Below are positions 43,674-52,465 of a DNA stretch of 64,000 bases, piece by piece (positions within the stretch are counted from its first letter, which is position 1; the number at the start of each line of letters is the position of its first letter). Source of the stretch: Nitrospirales bacterium. GTDB taxonomy: Bacteria; Nitrospirota; Nitrospiria; Nitrospirales; UBA8639. Position numbers and translations under genes: made by a program. The notes under the pieces are model-generated. The model saw only the letters and a list, made by a program, of their open reading frames with translations. It was not told the DNA's origin and did not search any database. The DNA lies in the NCBI GenBank assembly GCA_031315865.1, contig JALDRJ010000002.1, forward strand, positions 2,144,001 to 2,208,000. Direction: 5' to 3'.

Positions 43674-44630
43674 ATGGAATTAGCACTACTCATTAGCGGT
43701 CTGGTCTTCGTCGGGATGCTCATCCTCATGGTGGGGGGGTATGCCTTATTTCAGTCTCGGAAACGGGCGAAAGAGTGGGGTGAACGCGTTAAGGGCAAAG
43801 TCAAAACTCAAGAAGACATGAAGCAAGAGGCCGGGGTGGGTTACCTGAAATCCCAGTTGCTGCAACTCTTAGAAAAGCTTGGTCAGGCGAATAAGCCAAA
43901 AGACCAAGCGGAGACCTCCAGGCTGCGCAAATCACTCGTGACGGCCGGATATCGCAGTCCTCGCGCTCCCATTGTTTTCTTGGGCACCAAGATTTTTCTC
44001 ATGATCTTCGGCGTCGGGATGTTTTTTCTTTTTGGAGCCGAAATGACCAAGGACAAACCCATGTCCTATTTCATCGGGGGCTTGGTCGGGTCGGCGATGG
44101 TTGGGTTCTATGCTCCCCAGTTTTGGCTCAGTCAGGCGATGGATAAACGGAAGGAGCGGATTATCGATGGATTCCCGGATGCTTTGGATCTTATGGTGGT
44201 CTGTGTAGAAGCCGGGCTCGGCCTTGATCAGGCGATAGCCAGAGTCGGTGAAGAAATTAGTATCGGTCACAAGGATCTTGGCGATGAATTTAAAATCCTA
44301 AGCTTAGAATTGCGTGCTGGCTTGACTCGCGAACAAGCCTTGAGAAATCTGAATGATCGTACAGATGTCGAAGAAATTCGGAGTTTGGTGGCGTTACTCA
44401 TACAGACTGATCGGTTTGGCACGAGCATTGGACAGGCGCTTCGTGTTCACTCAGACTCCATGCGGATGAATCGACGACTCAAGGCCGAAGAAATGGCGGC
44501 CAAATTACCCGTGAAGCTGATGGGTCCCTTGATTCTCTGTATTTTTCCGGCTCTTCTGATCGTCATTATGGGACCTGGAGTGATTCTCCTCATGAAAAAA
44601 GTCTTTCCGGCCATGGGTGGTGGCGGATGA
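43674..44630 (+). CDS. tadC: TadC inner-membrane platform protein
   Basis: A 318-residue relative of TadB with the same F-domain fold. FPDALDLMVVCVEAGLGLDQAI and LLIQTDRFGTSIGQALR are the conserved repeats, followed by two closely spaced C-terminal hydrophobic segments (LILCIFPALLIVIMGPGVI). It pairs with TadB. It ends 64 bp before the TPR lipoprotein gene. Confidence 0.93.
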   Translation: MELALLISGLVFVGMLILMVGGYALFQSRKRAKEWGERVKGKVKTQEDMKQEAGVGYLKSQLLQLLEKLGQANKPKDQAETSRLRKSLVTAGYRSPRAPIVFLGTKIFLMIFGVGMFFLFGAEMTKDKPMSYFIGGLVGSAMVGFYAPQFWLSQAMDKRKERIIDGFPDALDLMVVCVEAGLGLDQAIARVGEEISIGHKDLGDEFKILSLELRAGLTREQALRNLNDRTDVEEIRSLVALLIQTDRFGTSIGQALRVHSDSMRMNRRLKAEEMAAKLPVKLMGPLILCIFPALLIVIMGPGVILLMKKVFPAMGGGG

Positions 44631-44694
44631 TGACGTGTCCGTGTAGACAACATATGGTAGATGTCGATGAACGAGAAAGGTGGAAGGTGAATGT

Positions 44695-45714
44695 ATGAGA
44701 CGGCAGCATGCAACGAGGCAAGCTTATTATCGTGAGACATGTTCGTCGGTGTTGGTGGCGGTCGGATGTTTGATGCTGGTGTCGGGATGTGCCTCAGACT
44801 CTCTTTTCGAGCTACAGGATGAACATTATCGACCGATGCTTGAACGTCAAAAAGCCGGGCTGCCGTTCGATGAAAGCGTGAGTAAGGAAAACGTGAAGCA
44901 ATTTACTCCTGACGAATACGAGAAGATTGGCGATACTCAATTCGATCAGGGAAAGGTGGTCCTAGCGGCGGTTCAATACGAGGCGGCCTTGAAGTTAGAG
45001 CCAGAGCGGATATCAGCTCGGTATAAGGCCGGCCAGGTCTATCTTCAACACGGAAAGGCGGAGAAAGCGTATGACCGTTTTCATGAAATTCTCGATTATG
45101 ACTTTGAGCATGCTTTGGCCTATGAGGGCATGGGGCGAGCCTTGTTACGGATGAGTCGCGATGAAGAGGCTGAGCTCGAATTTCAACAAGCGTTGGTCTT
45201 TAATCCGCAATTGTGGAGTACGCATAATTTTCTTGGCATCGTGGCCGATCGCCGGTCGGAGCACGGCAAAGCGATGAAACATTATCGGAAAGCCCTGATG
45301 CTCAATCCCAATGATCCACATCTATTGAATAATTTAGGCATGGCCAATTTTCTTAACAAGGACTATGAAGAAGCCGTCAAAGTTTTTCAACATGCCATTA
45401 ACGTCGGTTCGCCAAACCCGAAGATTTGGAATAATCTCGGGCTGACCTATGCCAAGCTTGGTCAATACACGGATGCCTATAATGCGTTTCAGCGAGGCCT
45501 TGACGCACCACGAGCCTACAACAATCTCGGGCTGCTGTTTTTGGAAGCGCATCAAACCGCTCGGGCGGTTCGATGTTTTGAACAAGCGGTTGACGCGCAA
45601 ACCACCTACTATGAAAAGGCGCAGCAAAACTTGACTTTGGCGAAGCAAGAGCTTGCAAAACTGACCCCATTCCGTCGTCGGGCCATTGAGTTTCAACAAA
45701 TGCGATGTCTGTAA
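44695..45714 (+). CDS. tadD: TadD-like TPR lipoprotein
   Basis: A 339-residue lipoprotein. The signal peptide ends in the lipobox LVSGC, and the mature part holds about seven tetratricopeptide repeats (for example AVQYEAALKLEPERISARYK, and NPNDPHLLNNLGMANF). TadD proteins are outer-membrane lipoproteins needed for Tad pilus assembly, probably as secretin pilots. ATG 44695 has TGGAAGGTG upstream, better than ATG 44680. It is the last gene of the machinery operon. Confidence 0.85.
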   Translation: MRRQHATRQAYYRETCSSVLVAVGCLMLVSGCASDSLFELQDEHYRPMLERQKAGLPFDESVSKENVKQFTPDEYEKIGDTQFDQGKVVLAAVQYEAALKLEPERISARYKAGQVYLQHGKAEKAYDRFHEILDYDFEHALAYEGMGRALLRMSRDEEAELEFQQALVFNPQLWSTHNFLGIVADRRSEHGKAMKHYRKALMLNPNDPHLLNNLGMANFLNKDYEEAVKVFQHAINVGSPNPKIWNNLGLTYAKLGQYTDAYNAFQRGLDAPRAYNNLGLLFLEAHQTARAVRCFEQAVDAQTTYYEKAQQNLTLAKQELAKLTPFRRRAIEFQQMRCL

Positions 45715-46238
45715 AGTCAAGAGAGTTTATCAGTACTTTGGAACAAGGCTGGTCGTCGAAAGGTGCGAATTTTGAACTTTACGGGGAGGGTTGGTAAAGG
45801 CTTAATCATTCCCAAGTGATCTCATTAATGTGAGTTGCCGCAGTTGCATGATGGGCGGCCTCGCCCATCGCCTACTGCTCTCGGAGCATGATATCCCGCA
45901 GCCGTTTCATATAACCTCTGTTTTCTCTCTCTACTTTTTATTCCTATAGCCGTTTCAGAAAAAATCGGCTTCTTGAAGCACCGTATCGCACGGAGTTCGC
46001 GTTATTTCCCTGCCAGGAACGTATTGGGGTTCGCTATAGTTCTTCGTTGAACGCGCTCCTGCGTTTGTGATTCAGGCCTTTTGGGCCTGAAGAGTCATAC
46101 CGTGCTTCTCAGTCGTTATGATTGGTCATGCAAGGCAGTTCGTCTCTGTCGAAGGATTTAACGCTATAGGTTGCTGTCTGCTCTTTCACATTCTTCCCTG
46201 TTCGTAGAGACTGCGGTCTGTGGTTGTCCATCTTGCGG
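45715..46238. other. Intergenic region after tadD with two hairpins
   Basis: No credible reading frame. An 8-bp hairpin GATGGGCG/CGCCCATC (45850-45869) and another TTCAGGCC/GGCCTGAA (46071-46091, loop TTTTG) are seen, neither followed by a T run. The first could end the tad transcript weakly. The rest has no feature I recognise. Confidence 0.45.
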
Positions 46239-46262
46239 GCTAGTCCTTTCGAGGGATTGACA
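46239..46262 (+). repeat. 24-bp repeat with TTGACA upstream of flp4 (copy A)
   Basis: Identical to 47393-47416. It ends in TTGACA, a perfect -35 hexamer, and AATGCT follows 15 nt later in both copies. It lies 289 nt before the flp4 start. A shared promoter or activator site with a long 5' leader is the likely reading. Confidence 0.6.
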
Positions 46263-46476
46263 CGTTTTCCCTTGCACAATGCTGCACAATTCCTTCGTAC
46301 AGAGATCTTTGCGCACTGTTCCTGCGCGTTCTTGACCGTTCGCGTGGTGGTCCTGTCATACGTGTCGACGGTAGACCCGATACCTGATTAATCCGTCAAC
46401 GGGCACCAAGAAGTCTCAACGTGTTCGAATGTCTTCTCGTCGCGAGGAACGAGCAGAGGTGATTGGGGAAGAAATT

Positions 46477-46551
46477 GATGGCATTGGGCTTGCTCTATAT
46501 CAGGACATGAACGCGGGGGATCACACAACACTTCACCAAGGGGGACACACT
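46477..46551 (+). repeat. 75-bp duplicated 5' leader of flp4
   Basis: Matches 47641-47715 with one substitution (ACAACACTT versus ACAATACTT). It contains the AAGGGGG ribosome binding site and runs directly into the ATG of the pilin gene. The duplication therefore covered leader and pilin together. Confidence 0.9.
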
Positions 46552-46722
46552 ATGAACAGCATCTACACATTCATCAATGACGAGACTGGAGCCACGGCAT
46601 TAGAGTATGGAATGTTAGCCGCTTTAATTGGCGCCGTGATTTTGGGAGGAGTGACGACATTGGGTCAGGTGATAGCCAATACGTTTAATACGATTTCGTC
46701 ATCGATGACCGCTGGAAGTTAA
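46552..46722 (+). CDS. flp: Flp-type IVb pilin, copy 4 (module 2)
   Basis: A 56-residue prepilin (MNSIYTFINDETG leader, cleavage before ATALEYGMLAALIGAVILGG). It differs from module 1 pilins in the leader, in IGAVILG and in the end (NTFNTISSSMTAGS). AAGGGGG lies 7 nt before ATG 46552; the longer frame from 46429 is leader sequence. It is the first pilin of the second module, behind the machinery genes, and has a near copy at 47716-47886. Confidence 0.92.
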   Translation: MNSIYTFINDETGATALEYGMLAALIGAVILGGVTTLGQVIANTFNTISSSMTAGS

Positions 46723-47392
46723 GCGACATTCGCGATCGACCTATGGAGAAACATGAGAGAATTGTGTCGAGGTCGACAGTGAGAAGAAGTATTTCGGTGC
46801 CGCTATTTCAACTTTTGACGGAGCTAAGGCCAATATGATTCATTGTCGTCTCTCGTACAGGAATTTTGTGAAAATGCGTGTGATCAATTTGACAGATTAG
46901 CTGAACGGATTAGTTGAGAAGTATGGAGCCTTAAAGAATGGGTAGCATGAATAAGAAAATAACGATATTGTGGAAAACTGTTTTTCTCGAGTAGAGCTAT
47001 GATCAGCATACAAATGTGGCGTTTTGAAAGAATCGAATACATTTAGCTATGAATCATCATTAACCAGGAAATTGACCATTCCGCTCCCCCGCGGAGTATG
47101 GGGTTCGGTGACGAGCCCCTGTGTTCCTCCCCCCCAGCCGTCTCAATCGAGTCGATTGAGACGGCTGTATTTTTCCCCCTATCTTTCAATCCCCTACCAA
47201 GATATTTTACAAAATCGAAAGCGTCCAGAGGCCTGTAAGCAATGGTCTTGAGTATATCAATGGTACGCTTACTCAAGCCGTTTGTCTGGTATCGATGGAC
47301 TGTCGACGAATTTAACGATGAATCTTGTTATTGGCTCTAGACCCTTCAATCCTCTTTTGAGAAATTTTTGGCCGTTGCTCACCTGATTGCCT
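46723..47392. other. Intergenic region between flp4 and flp5
   Basis: About 670 bp of AT-rich sequence without a credible gene. Hairpin-forming G/C blocks (for example GGGGTTCGGTGACGAGCCCC, about 47100-47119) cluster before the strong terminator at 47135-47175, which probably ends the flp4 transcript. ORFs at 47024-47251 and 47043-47276 cross the terminator and are not called. Confidence 0.5.
47135..47175 (+). terminator. Intrinsic terminator with 16-bp perfect stem
   Basis: CAGCCGTCTCAATCGA and its exact complement are separated by one base and followed by TATTTTTCCCC. It is one of the strongest hairpins in the window. On the plus strand it lies 412 bp after flp4, implying a long 3' untranslated region or an unseen small RNA. 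Confidence 0.88.
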
Positions 47393-47416
47393 GCTAGTCC
47401 TTTCGAGGGATTGACA
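47393..47416 (+). repeat. 24-bp repeat with TTGACA upstream of flp5 (copy B)
   Basis: Identical to 46239-46262 and located 299 nt before the flp5 start. AATGCT follows 15 nt after TTGACA as in copy A. A further shared block CTGTCAT-N3-T-R-TCGACGG (47507 here, 46353 in copy A) lies at the same distance, although the sequence between has diverged. Confidence 0.6.
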
Positions 47417-47640
47417 GACATTGGCTGCAAGAATGCTCGCTGATGTCTGTAACTGGTGACACTTTCCTGTCATTACTCTCCAGTAATCGATGTTGCTGTG
47501 ATGTAGCTGTCATGGGTATCGACGGAAGCCCTCACAGAGGCTCTCTGGGCCATGTGCATGCAATGTGCGCGAGGTGTCGTAAAGTCGCAGGATTCTCCTC
47601 TAGGTGTCACTAATGAGCAACGTGGAGAGGAGCATAGGGG

Positions 47641-47715
47641 GATGGCATTGGGCTTGCTCTATATCAGGACATGAACGCGGGGGATCACACAATACTTCAC
47701 CAAGGGGGACACACT
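47641..47715 (+). repeat. 75-bp duplicated 5' leader of flp5
   Basis: Second copy of the leader at 46477-46551 with a single base difference. It carries the same AAGGGGG ribosome binding site 7 nt before the pilin ATG. Confidence 0.9.
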
Positions 47716-47886
47716 ATGAACAGCATCTACGCATTTATCAACGACGAAACAGGGGCCACGGCATTAGAGTATGGACTGTTAGCCGCCTTAATTGGCGCCG
47801 TGATTTTGGGAGCGGTGACCACATTGGGTCAGGTGATAGCCAATACGTTTAATAGCATCGCTTCTTCTATGACGGCCGCTAGTTAA
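47716..47886 (+). CDS. flp: Flp-type IVb pilin, copy 5 (module 2)
   Basis: A 56-residue prepilin very like copy 4 (MNSIYAFINDETG leader, ATALEYGLLAALIGAVILGAV, end NTFNSIASSMTAAS). Changes relative to copy 4 are conservative or in the polar end. The leader DNA is shared with copy 4. TadE-like and TadG-like genes follow, repeating the order of module 1. Confidence 0.92.
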   Translation: MNSIYAFINDETGATALEYGLLAALIGAVILGAVTTLGQVIANTFNSIASSMTAAS

Positions 47887-47954
47887 GGGGGAGGGATTCA
47901 CTGGATCATCGTTGTTGAAAGTTATTAAACCTATTCTTGAAAAAACGGGGGACT

Positions 47955-48428
47955 ATGAAACGCAATCAGCTCAATAATAGACCATCGGATCAAGGGTTGG
48001 GAAATCGTCAGGGCTGTTCGTGGGGAGGGCGTCTAAACCAAGAGGAAGGCGCAGTGTTCATGGAATTTGCGCTGTTGCTTCCCATCTTGACTACGTTGAT
48101 TTTTGGAGCGATCGATTTTGGGAATCTTATTCAGAAGCAAACGGCTCTCGATACGATCAGCCGGGACGCGGCGCGTTATGGCATCCTTAGGATAACCCCA
48201 TTACCGACCGAAACGAGTATTAAACAAGCTGTTGAACAATCCTTAACCAAAGAGGGGCTTAATCCGACAGATGCTACCATTACTGTCAACGGCGCTGGTG
48301 GAAGTTCAGGAGACAAACTGGAAGTTCGGGTGCAATATCCGCATGAGTTTATGGTTATTTCCAAATTGCTCCCCATGCTCCCTAATACGATGGATCTGAA
48401 TTCCATTACCGTCCTGAGATTGGAGTAA
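47955..48428 (+). CDS. tadE: TadE-like minor pilin, module 2
   Basis: A 157-residue pseudopilin. A 35-residue polar leader ends at EEGAVFMEFALLLPILTTLIFGAIDFG, the TadE signature with Glu in the hydrophobic segment. RDAARYGILR and VNGAGGSSGDKLEVRVQYP match the module 1 paralogue. ATG 47955 has GGGGGACT upstream; TTG 47937 is the in-frame alternative. It is followed after 6 bp by the TadG-like gene. Confidence 0.87.
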   Translation: MKRNQLNNRPSDQGLGNRQGCSWGGRLNQEEGAVFMEFALLLPILTTLIFGAIDFGNLIQKQTALDTISRDAARYGILRITPLPTETSIKQAVEQSLTKEGLNPTDATITVNGAGGSSGDKLEVRVQYPHEFMVISKLLPMLPNTMDLNSITVLRLE

Positions 48429-48434
48429 ATTGTA

Positions 48435-49511
48435 ATGGACTCTGTAATACGTTGTTTCTCGAACGAGCGTGGCGCCGTAGGACTCACCTCTGCGATAGTC
48501 ATGGTTCTGTTGTTCATTGTCACGGCTTTCGCTATTGATCTGAGTTATGGCTGGATGGCCAAAAATCAGCTGCAAAAGGTCGCGGATGGAGCCGCTCTAG
48601 CCGGAGCGAGGGAGTTGGGCCTCATTTACGAGGGCCTGGACCTTGAGGAACAACAGCAGTTTGTATTGACGCCCGCATATCGCACGCAAATCCTCGATGC
48701 AATGGATGTCGTTGCGAACAATAATATGGTAGCTGGTGTCTCCATGATGATCGATGCCAATGATATTGCAATCGGGCAATGGCAGGATGCCTCGAATGCG
48801 CTCATCCCGGCTGCCGCTCGGCCAAATGCGGTCTCGGTGCTTACACGGAGAGATCGTACGGCCAATGGCTCAATCGGAACATTTTTTGCCCGTGCCATGG
48901 GAATCAATTCACTTGAGGTTTCTAGCAGGGCGACCGCGGCATTGTTACCGCTCACCGTGGTTCCAGAGGGAGTGCTTAGCCTTCCTGTGGGAATTTCCAA
49001 GGCATGGTTTGAGGGCGGTGGTAGTTGTCCGAATACGATTAAATTTCATCCTACAGGCACCCTGGACGGCTGTGCGGGGTGGCACTCTTTTCAAGAAACT
49101 CCTGCCAACGCAGCTCGATTGACGACGATGCTCGACGGATTGACCAATGGCACCTATACAAGCCCCGAAGTTGTGGCAGGAAGCACAAACTTGCAATTTA
49201 TCGGTGGGGCTGTTGCATCAGCTTTCCCCAGCATGAAAGCGTTGTATGAGGCCAATAGAGATCCGCTCACCGGGGATTGGGTGACGACGATCGTTGTGTA
49301 CGACAGAGCAGACTGTTCCAACCCGAGCGGTCCCATTAAGGTTGTTGGTATCGTGACGGCGGTGGTTACTGCCGTACATGAGGCTCCGGACAAAGAAATC
49401 ATCGCGCGCGTAGAATGTGATGCCATTGATAAAGGCCGGAATGATCGAAGTAGTGGTGGTGGTAGCAGTGACTACGGCACGATTGGAAGTTATCCTTCTC
49501 TTGTGTCCTGA
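48435..49511 (+). CDS. TadG-like pilus assembly protein, module 2
   Basis: A 358-residue paralogue of the two module 1 proteins. The N-terminal helix reads TAFAIDLSYGWMAKNQLQKVADGAAL in two halves around residue 35. The outward domain keeps LPVGISKAWFE, FHPTGTLDGCAGWHSF, DRADCSNPSG and a Gly/Ser-rich tail. The DNA is diverged from module 1, so the duplication is older than the flp duplications. ATG 48435 is 6 bp after the tadE-like stop. Confidence 0.82.
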   Translation: MDSVIRCFSNERGAVGLTSAIVMVLLFIVTAFAIDLSYGWMAKNQLQKVADGAALAGARELGLIYEGLDLEEQQQFVLTPAYRTQILDAMDVVANNNMVAGVSMMIDANDIAIGQWQDASNALIPAAARPNAVSVLTRRDRTANGSIGTFFARAMGINSLEVSSRATAALLPLTVVPEGVLSLPVGISKAWFEGGGSCPNTIKFHPTGTLDGCAGWHSFQETPANAARLTTMLDGLTNGTYTSPEVVAGSTNLQFIGGAVASAFPSMKALYEANRDPLTGDWVTTIVVYDRADCSNPSGPIKVVGIVTAVVTAVHEAPDKEIIARVECDAIDKGRNDRSSGGGSSDYGTIGSYPSLVS

Positions 49512-49957
49512 AGATAGAAGCGGTGATGAACAAATTGAATATCCTGATCTGACTGTAGAGATTTCTGTAATCTGATGTCGAACGGTAATGTGTGTAGGCA
49601 GCGTATCTGATCTATATTGCGAAGACCCCCGTCAAGCTTAGTCACGGCCCCTCTCCCATCGCTTTATCAGTCTTCTTTTATCCTTTGCATGAGTCATAAC
49701 TTCATACTCCGCATTGTGGTACGTTTCGGTGGCTGCCTCTTAAAGTCTCCATAGCGTGAAAGACAGGGGGAGCACAGTGGAGATGATTATAGTGAGTCCA
49801 AATAAGTGCCAATCCATTAATACGACAAACCCCGCGTGCTACGACGTTGAACCATACGGAAGTTATGTGAAACGGCTATGACATTAATTGACTTTTGTGG
49901 ACATTTCCTAGGGAGCAATGTAGGCTATTTCAACATGAATCCCGAGGAAGGATGAGA
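49512..49957. other. Intergenic region between pilin module 2 and yihY-like gene
   Basis: About 445 bp with no gene that I can support and no strong T-tailed hairpin. The pilus island ends here. TTGACT at 49889 could be part of a promoter for the downstream gene, but no clear -10 was found. Confidence 0.4.
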
Positions 49958-51349
49958 ATGATTCAGCGAGCTATTGGTTATTGCCAACGAGACCTATGGG
50001 AAGTCAATCTCGATAGACTCGACCCGCTAAAGCGATACTGGGTCAGTTGTCTGCGTTTGATGTTTGTCGCAGCGTGGGAGTTTAAAGAGAGCGTCCTGAG
50101 CATGCGCGCGACGAGTTTGGTCTATACGACCTTGTTGTCGATCGTTCCATTTTTAGCCGTCATGTTCTCTGTCTTGAAAGCCTTCGGGGTTCATCAAGAG
50201 ATCGAGCCCCTGTTGGCCCATGCGCTAGAACCATTGGGCGAGAAGGGAGCTGACATTACCCATAACATTATTGGTTTTGTGGATAATTTGAAGGTTGGAG
50301 TCTTGGGCGCTGTTGGTGTTGCCGGGTTATTTTATACGACTTATTCCCTCATCGCGAAGATCGAAGAAGCATTAAATTCGGTGTGGAGAGTGCAGCAGGG
50401 ACGTCCATTGGCGCGACAATTTACTGATTACCTGAGTGTGGTGCTTGTGGGGCCGGTTTTTGTGTTTACGGCTTTTGGCTTGACCGCCTCAGCTCAAAGT
50501 CATTGGTTGGTACAACAGGTTGTCTCGATTCAGCCATTTGGATACTTGATGTTGTGGGCGACAAAATTGTTACCGTTCGTGTTTATCTGCTTTGTGTTTA
50601 CCTTTCTGTATAAATTCGTTCCCTATACCTCGGTAAAACTTAGTTCTGCGTTCGTTGGGGGTGTGACCGCGGGTATCCTCTGGCAATTAGCCGGACTGAT
50701 ATTCGCCAAAACCGTAGCAAGCTCTGGAAATTATAGCGCCATTTATTCGAGTTTTGCGGTCTTAATCCTCTTTTTGATTTGGTTGTATGTCGGGTGGTTG
50801 ATCGTGTTGGCTGGAGCCCAGGTCGCCTATTATCATCAGCATCCATCGGCGTATCTGATGCAGTTACGGTGGAGACAAAATACGCACACCTTCCGCGAGC
50901 ATGTGACGCTGGCCATTCTCCTTCAAATGACCAGACGCTACTTTGGGGGTTCCCCACCCGCAGAAGAATGGAGAATAGCGCGAAAGTTAAATGTTCCGCT
51001 CTCCGTCGTAGAAGAAATCATCAACGTTCTCGTCGAAGGTGGAGTTGTGGTAAAGACCTCTGAACCTGTCGGTGTTTCGCTCGGGCGTCCTCCGGAACAG
51101 GTGACGGTCGTGGAAATTCTCGACATCGTGAGGGCCCAAGATCAGGCGGGTCCTCTCTTTACTCATGGAGAGATGAAAGAAGTGGACAAGGTCTTAAGAA
51201 AGCGGGACGAAGCCGTCGAAGAAGCACTCGAGGGTGTCACGCTCAGATCTCTTGCACTCAATGGACATTTTCCGCAAGACCTGACGGCTCCGAGGTTGAT
51301 TCATCCAGAAAAAACGGAACCCCTGCCTTCGTCAGCCGTCCAGGACTAA
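49958..51349 (+). CDS. YihY/BrkB-family inner-membrane protein
   Basis: A 463-residue protein. Residues about 20-290 are the YihY domain with six membrane helices, typical motifs being MRATSLVYTTLLSIVPFLAV and GTTYSLIAKIEEALN-like FYTTYSLIAKIEEALN. The C-terminal 150 residues form a soluble extension resembling a winged helix (RKLNVPLSVVEEIINVLVEGG). Members were once called ribonuclease BN, which is wrong; the function is uncertain. ATG 49958 is preceded by GAGGAAGG at proper distance. Confidence 0.82.
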   Translation: MIQRAIGYCQRDLWEVNLDRLDPLKRYWVSCLRLMFVAAWEFKESVLSMRATSLVYTTLLSIVPFLAVMFSVLKAFGVHQEIEPLLAHALEPLGEKGADITHNIIGFVDNLKVGVLGAVGVAGLFYTTYSLIAKIEEALNSVWRVQQGRPLARQFTDYLSVVLVGPVFVFTAFGLTASAQSHWLVQQVVSIQPFGYLMLWATKLLPFVFICFVFTFLYKFVPYTSVKLSSAFVGGVTAGILWQLAGLIFAKTVASSGNYSAIYSSFAVLILFLIWLYVGWLIVLAGAQVAYYHQHPSAYLMQLRWRQNTHTFREHVTLAILLQMTRRYFGGSPPAEEWRIARKLNVPLSVVEEIINVLVEGGVVVKTSEPVGVSLGRPPEQVTVVEILDIVRAQDQAGPLFTHGEMKEVDKVLRKRDEAVEEALEGVTLRSLALNGHFPQDLTAPRLIHPEKTEPLPSSAVQD

Positions 51350-51438
51350 CATTCATGTAAGCGCGATGGAAGATTGACCAGGGTACATACTCTTCCAGGT
51401 GTGAAAATCCCATAGCCAGCTACGGAAAGGTGTCACGA

Positions 51439-52323
51439 ATGATCACAGTCGGATCTATTCAGATGCGTTGTTCGCTCGATACGGCTGACAACGTAGAACG
51501 GGCGATTGTTCGAATCGAAGAAGCGGCCCGGGGCGGCGCGAAGATTATTTGTCTGCCGGAATTATTTCGTTCTCGATATTTCTGTCAAAAAGAGGATGCG
51601 GCCCTGTTTGATCTGGCCGAACCCATTCCAGGACCAACGACGGAATCCTTGGGGAAAGTCGCCAAGGATAAAAGTGTGACGATTGTCGTGTCCGTGTTTG
51701 AGCGAAGAGCGCCTGGGGTCTATCACAACTCCTTGGTCGTGATCGATGAAAGTGGGGAAATCGCTGGACATTATCGAAAAATGCATATACCCGATGATCC
51801 GGCTTATTACGAAAAGTTTTATTTCACGCCGGGCGATAAAGGATTCCAGGCTATTCATACGGCGCAGGCGAAAATCGGTCCGTTGGTTTGTTGGGATCAG
51901 TGGTATCCAGAGGCCGCGCGATTGACCGCATTACGGGGTGCGGAAATCCTCCTATATCCGACCGCCATCGGGTGGCACCCGGCTGAAAAAGCCAAGGAGG
52001 GAGTGGCGCAGCGTGACGCATGGATCACGATACAGCGGAGTCATGCGATCGCCAATGGCGTCTTCGTGATTTCCGTGAATCGCGTCGGGCATGAAATCCC
52101 ACAAGACGGTGGCGACGGGATCGAGTTTTGGGGGAGCTCATTTGTCTGCGACCCGTTTGGTGTGATGTTGGCTCAGGCCTCCGTAGAAAAAGAAGAAGTC
52201 TTGTTGGTCGATATCGATCTCTCTCGTGTTGAAGAAACTCGTCGTCATTGGCCGTTCCTCCGCGATCGCCGGATTGATGCGTATGGAGGGATAACGAAGA
52301 GGCTATTAGACGCTGAAGGTTGA
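51439..52323 (+). CDS. aguB: N-carbamoylputrescine amidase
   Basis: A 294-residue nitrilase-fold hydrolase that converts N-carbamoylputrescine to putrescine, CO2 and ammonia. The catalytic triad is visible as Glu in CLPELFRSRYFC, Lys in HYRKMHIPDDP and Cys in GPLVCWDQWYPE. The IPDDPAYYEKFYFTPGD segment is typical of plant and bacterial AguB. GTG 51430 is possible, but ATG 51439 with AAAGG 8 nt upstream is better. aguA follows on the same strand after 142 bp. Confidence 0.93.
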   Translation: MITVGSIQMRCSLDTADNVERAIVRIEEAARGGAKIICLPELFRSRYFCQKEDAALFDLAEPIPGPTTESLGKVAKDKSVTIVVSVFERRAPGVYHNSLVVIDESGEIAGHYRKMHIPDDPAYYEKFYFTPGDKGFQAIHTAQAKIGPLVCWDQWYPEAARLTALRGAEILLYPTAIGWHPAEKAKEGVAQRDAWITIQRSHAIANGVFVISVNRVGHEIPQDGGDGIEFWGSSFVCDPFGVMLAQASVEKEEVLLVDIDLSRVEETRRHWPFLRDRRIDAYGGITKRLLDAEG

Positions 52324-52465
52324 GACATACTTCTTCGCGATGAGATGAACGGTACTCCTGTAACACGGCAAATCCTTGCTGTCCGCCTGCAGCGGGCGTG
52401 ACGGTTCATCGCACAATCAAACTTCATAACCATATATGGCGAAACTTTCACATCAAAGGTTTTTC

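Noticed and set aside
46071-46091. TTCAGGCC hairpin as an intrinsic terminator
   Set aside because: The stem is good but is followed by GAGTCATACC without a T run, so it is only noted as a structure.
47427-47443. Sigma-54-like TTGGCTGCAAGAATGCT before flp5
   Set aside because: The GG element is not kept in the duplicated flp4 upstream region, whereas TTGACA is, so a sigma-54 promoter is not supported.
49512-49957. Second riboswitch or pilin remnant after module 2
   Set aside because: No GACGCAAAGCC core and no ATALEY-like codons could be found in this stretch.
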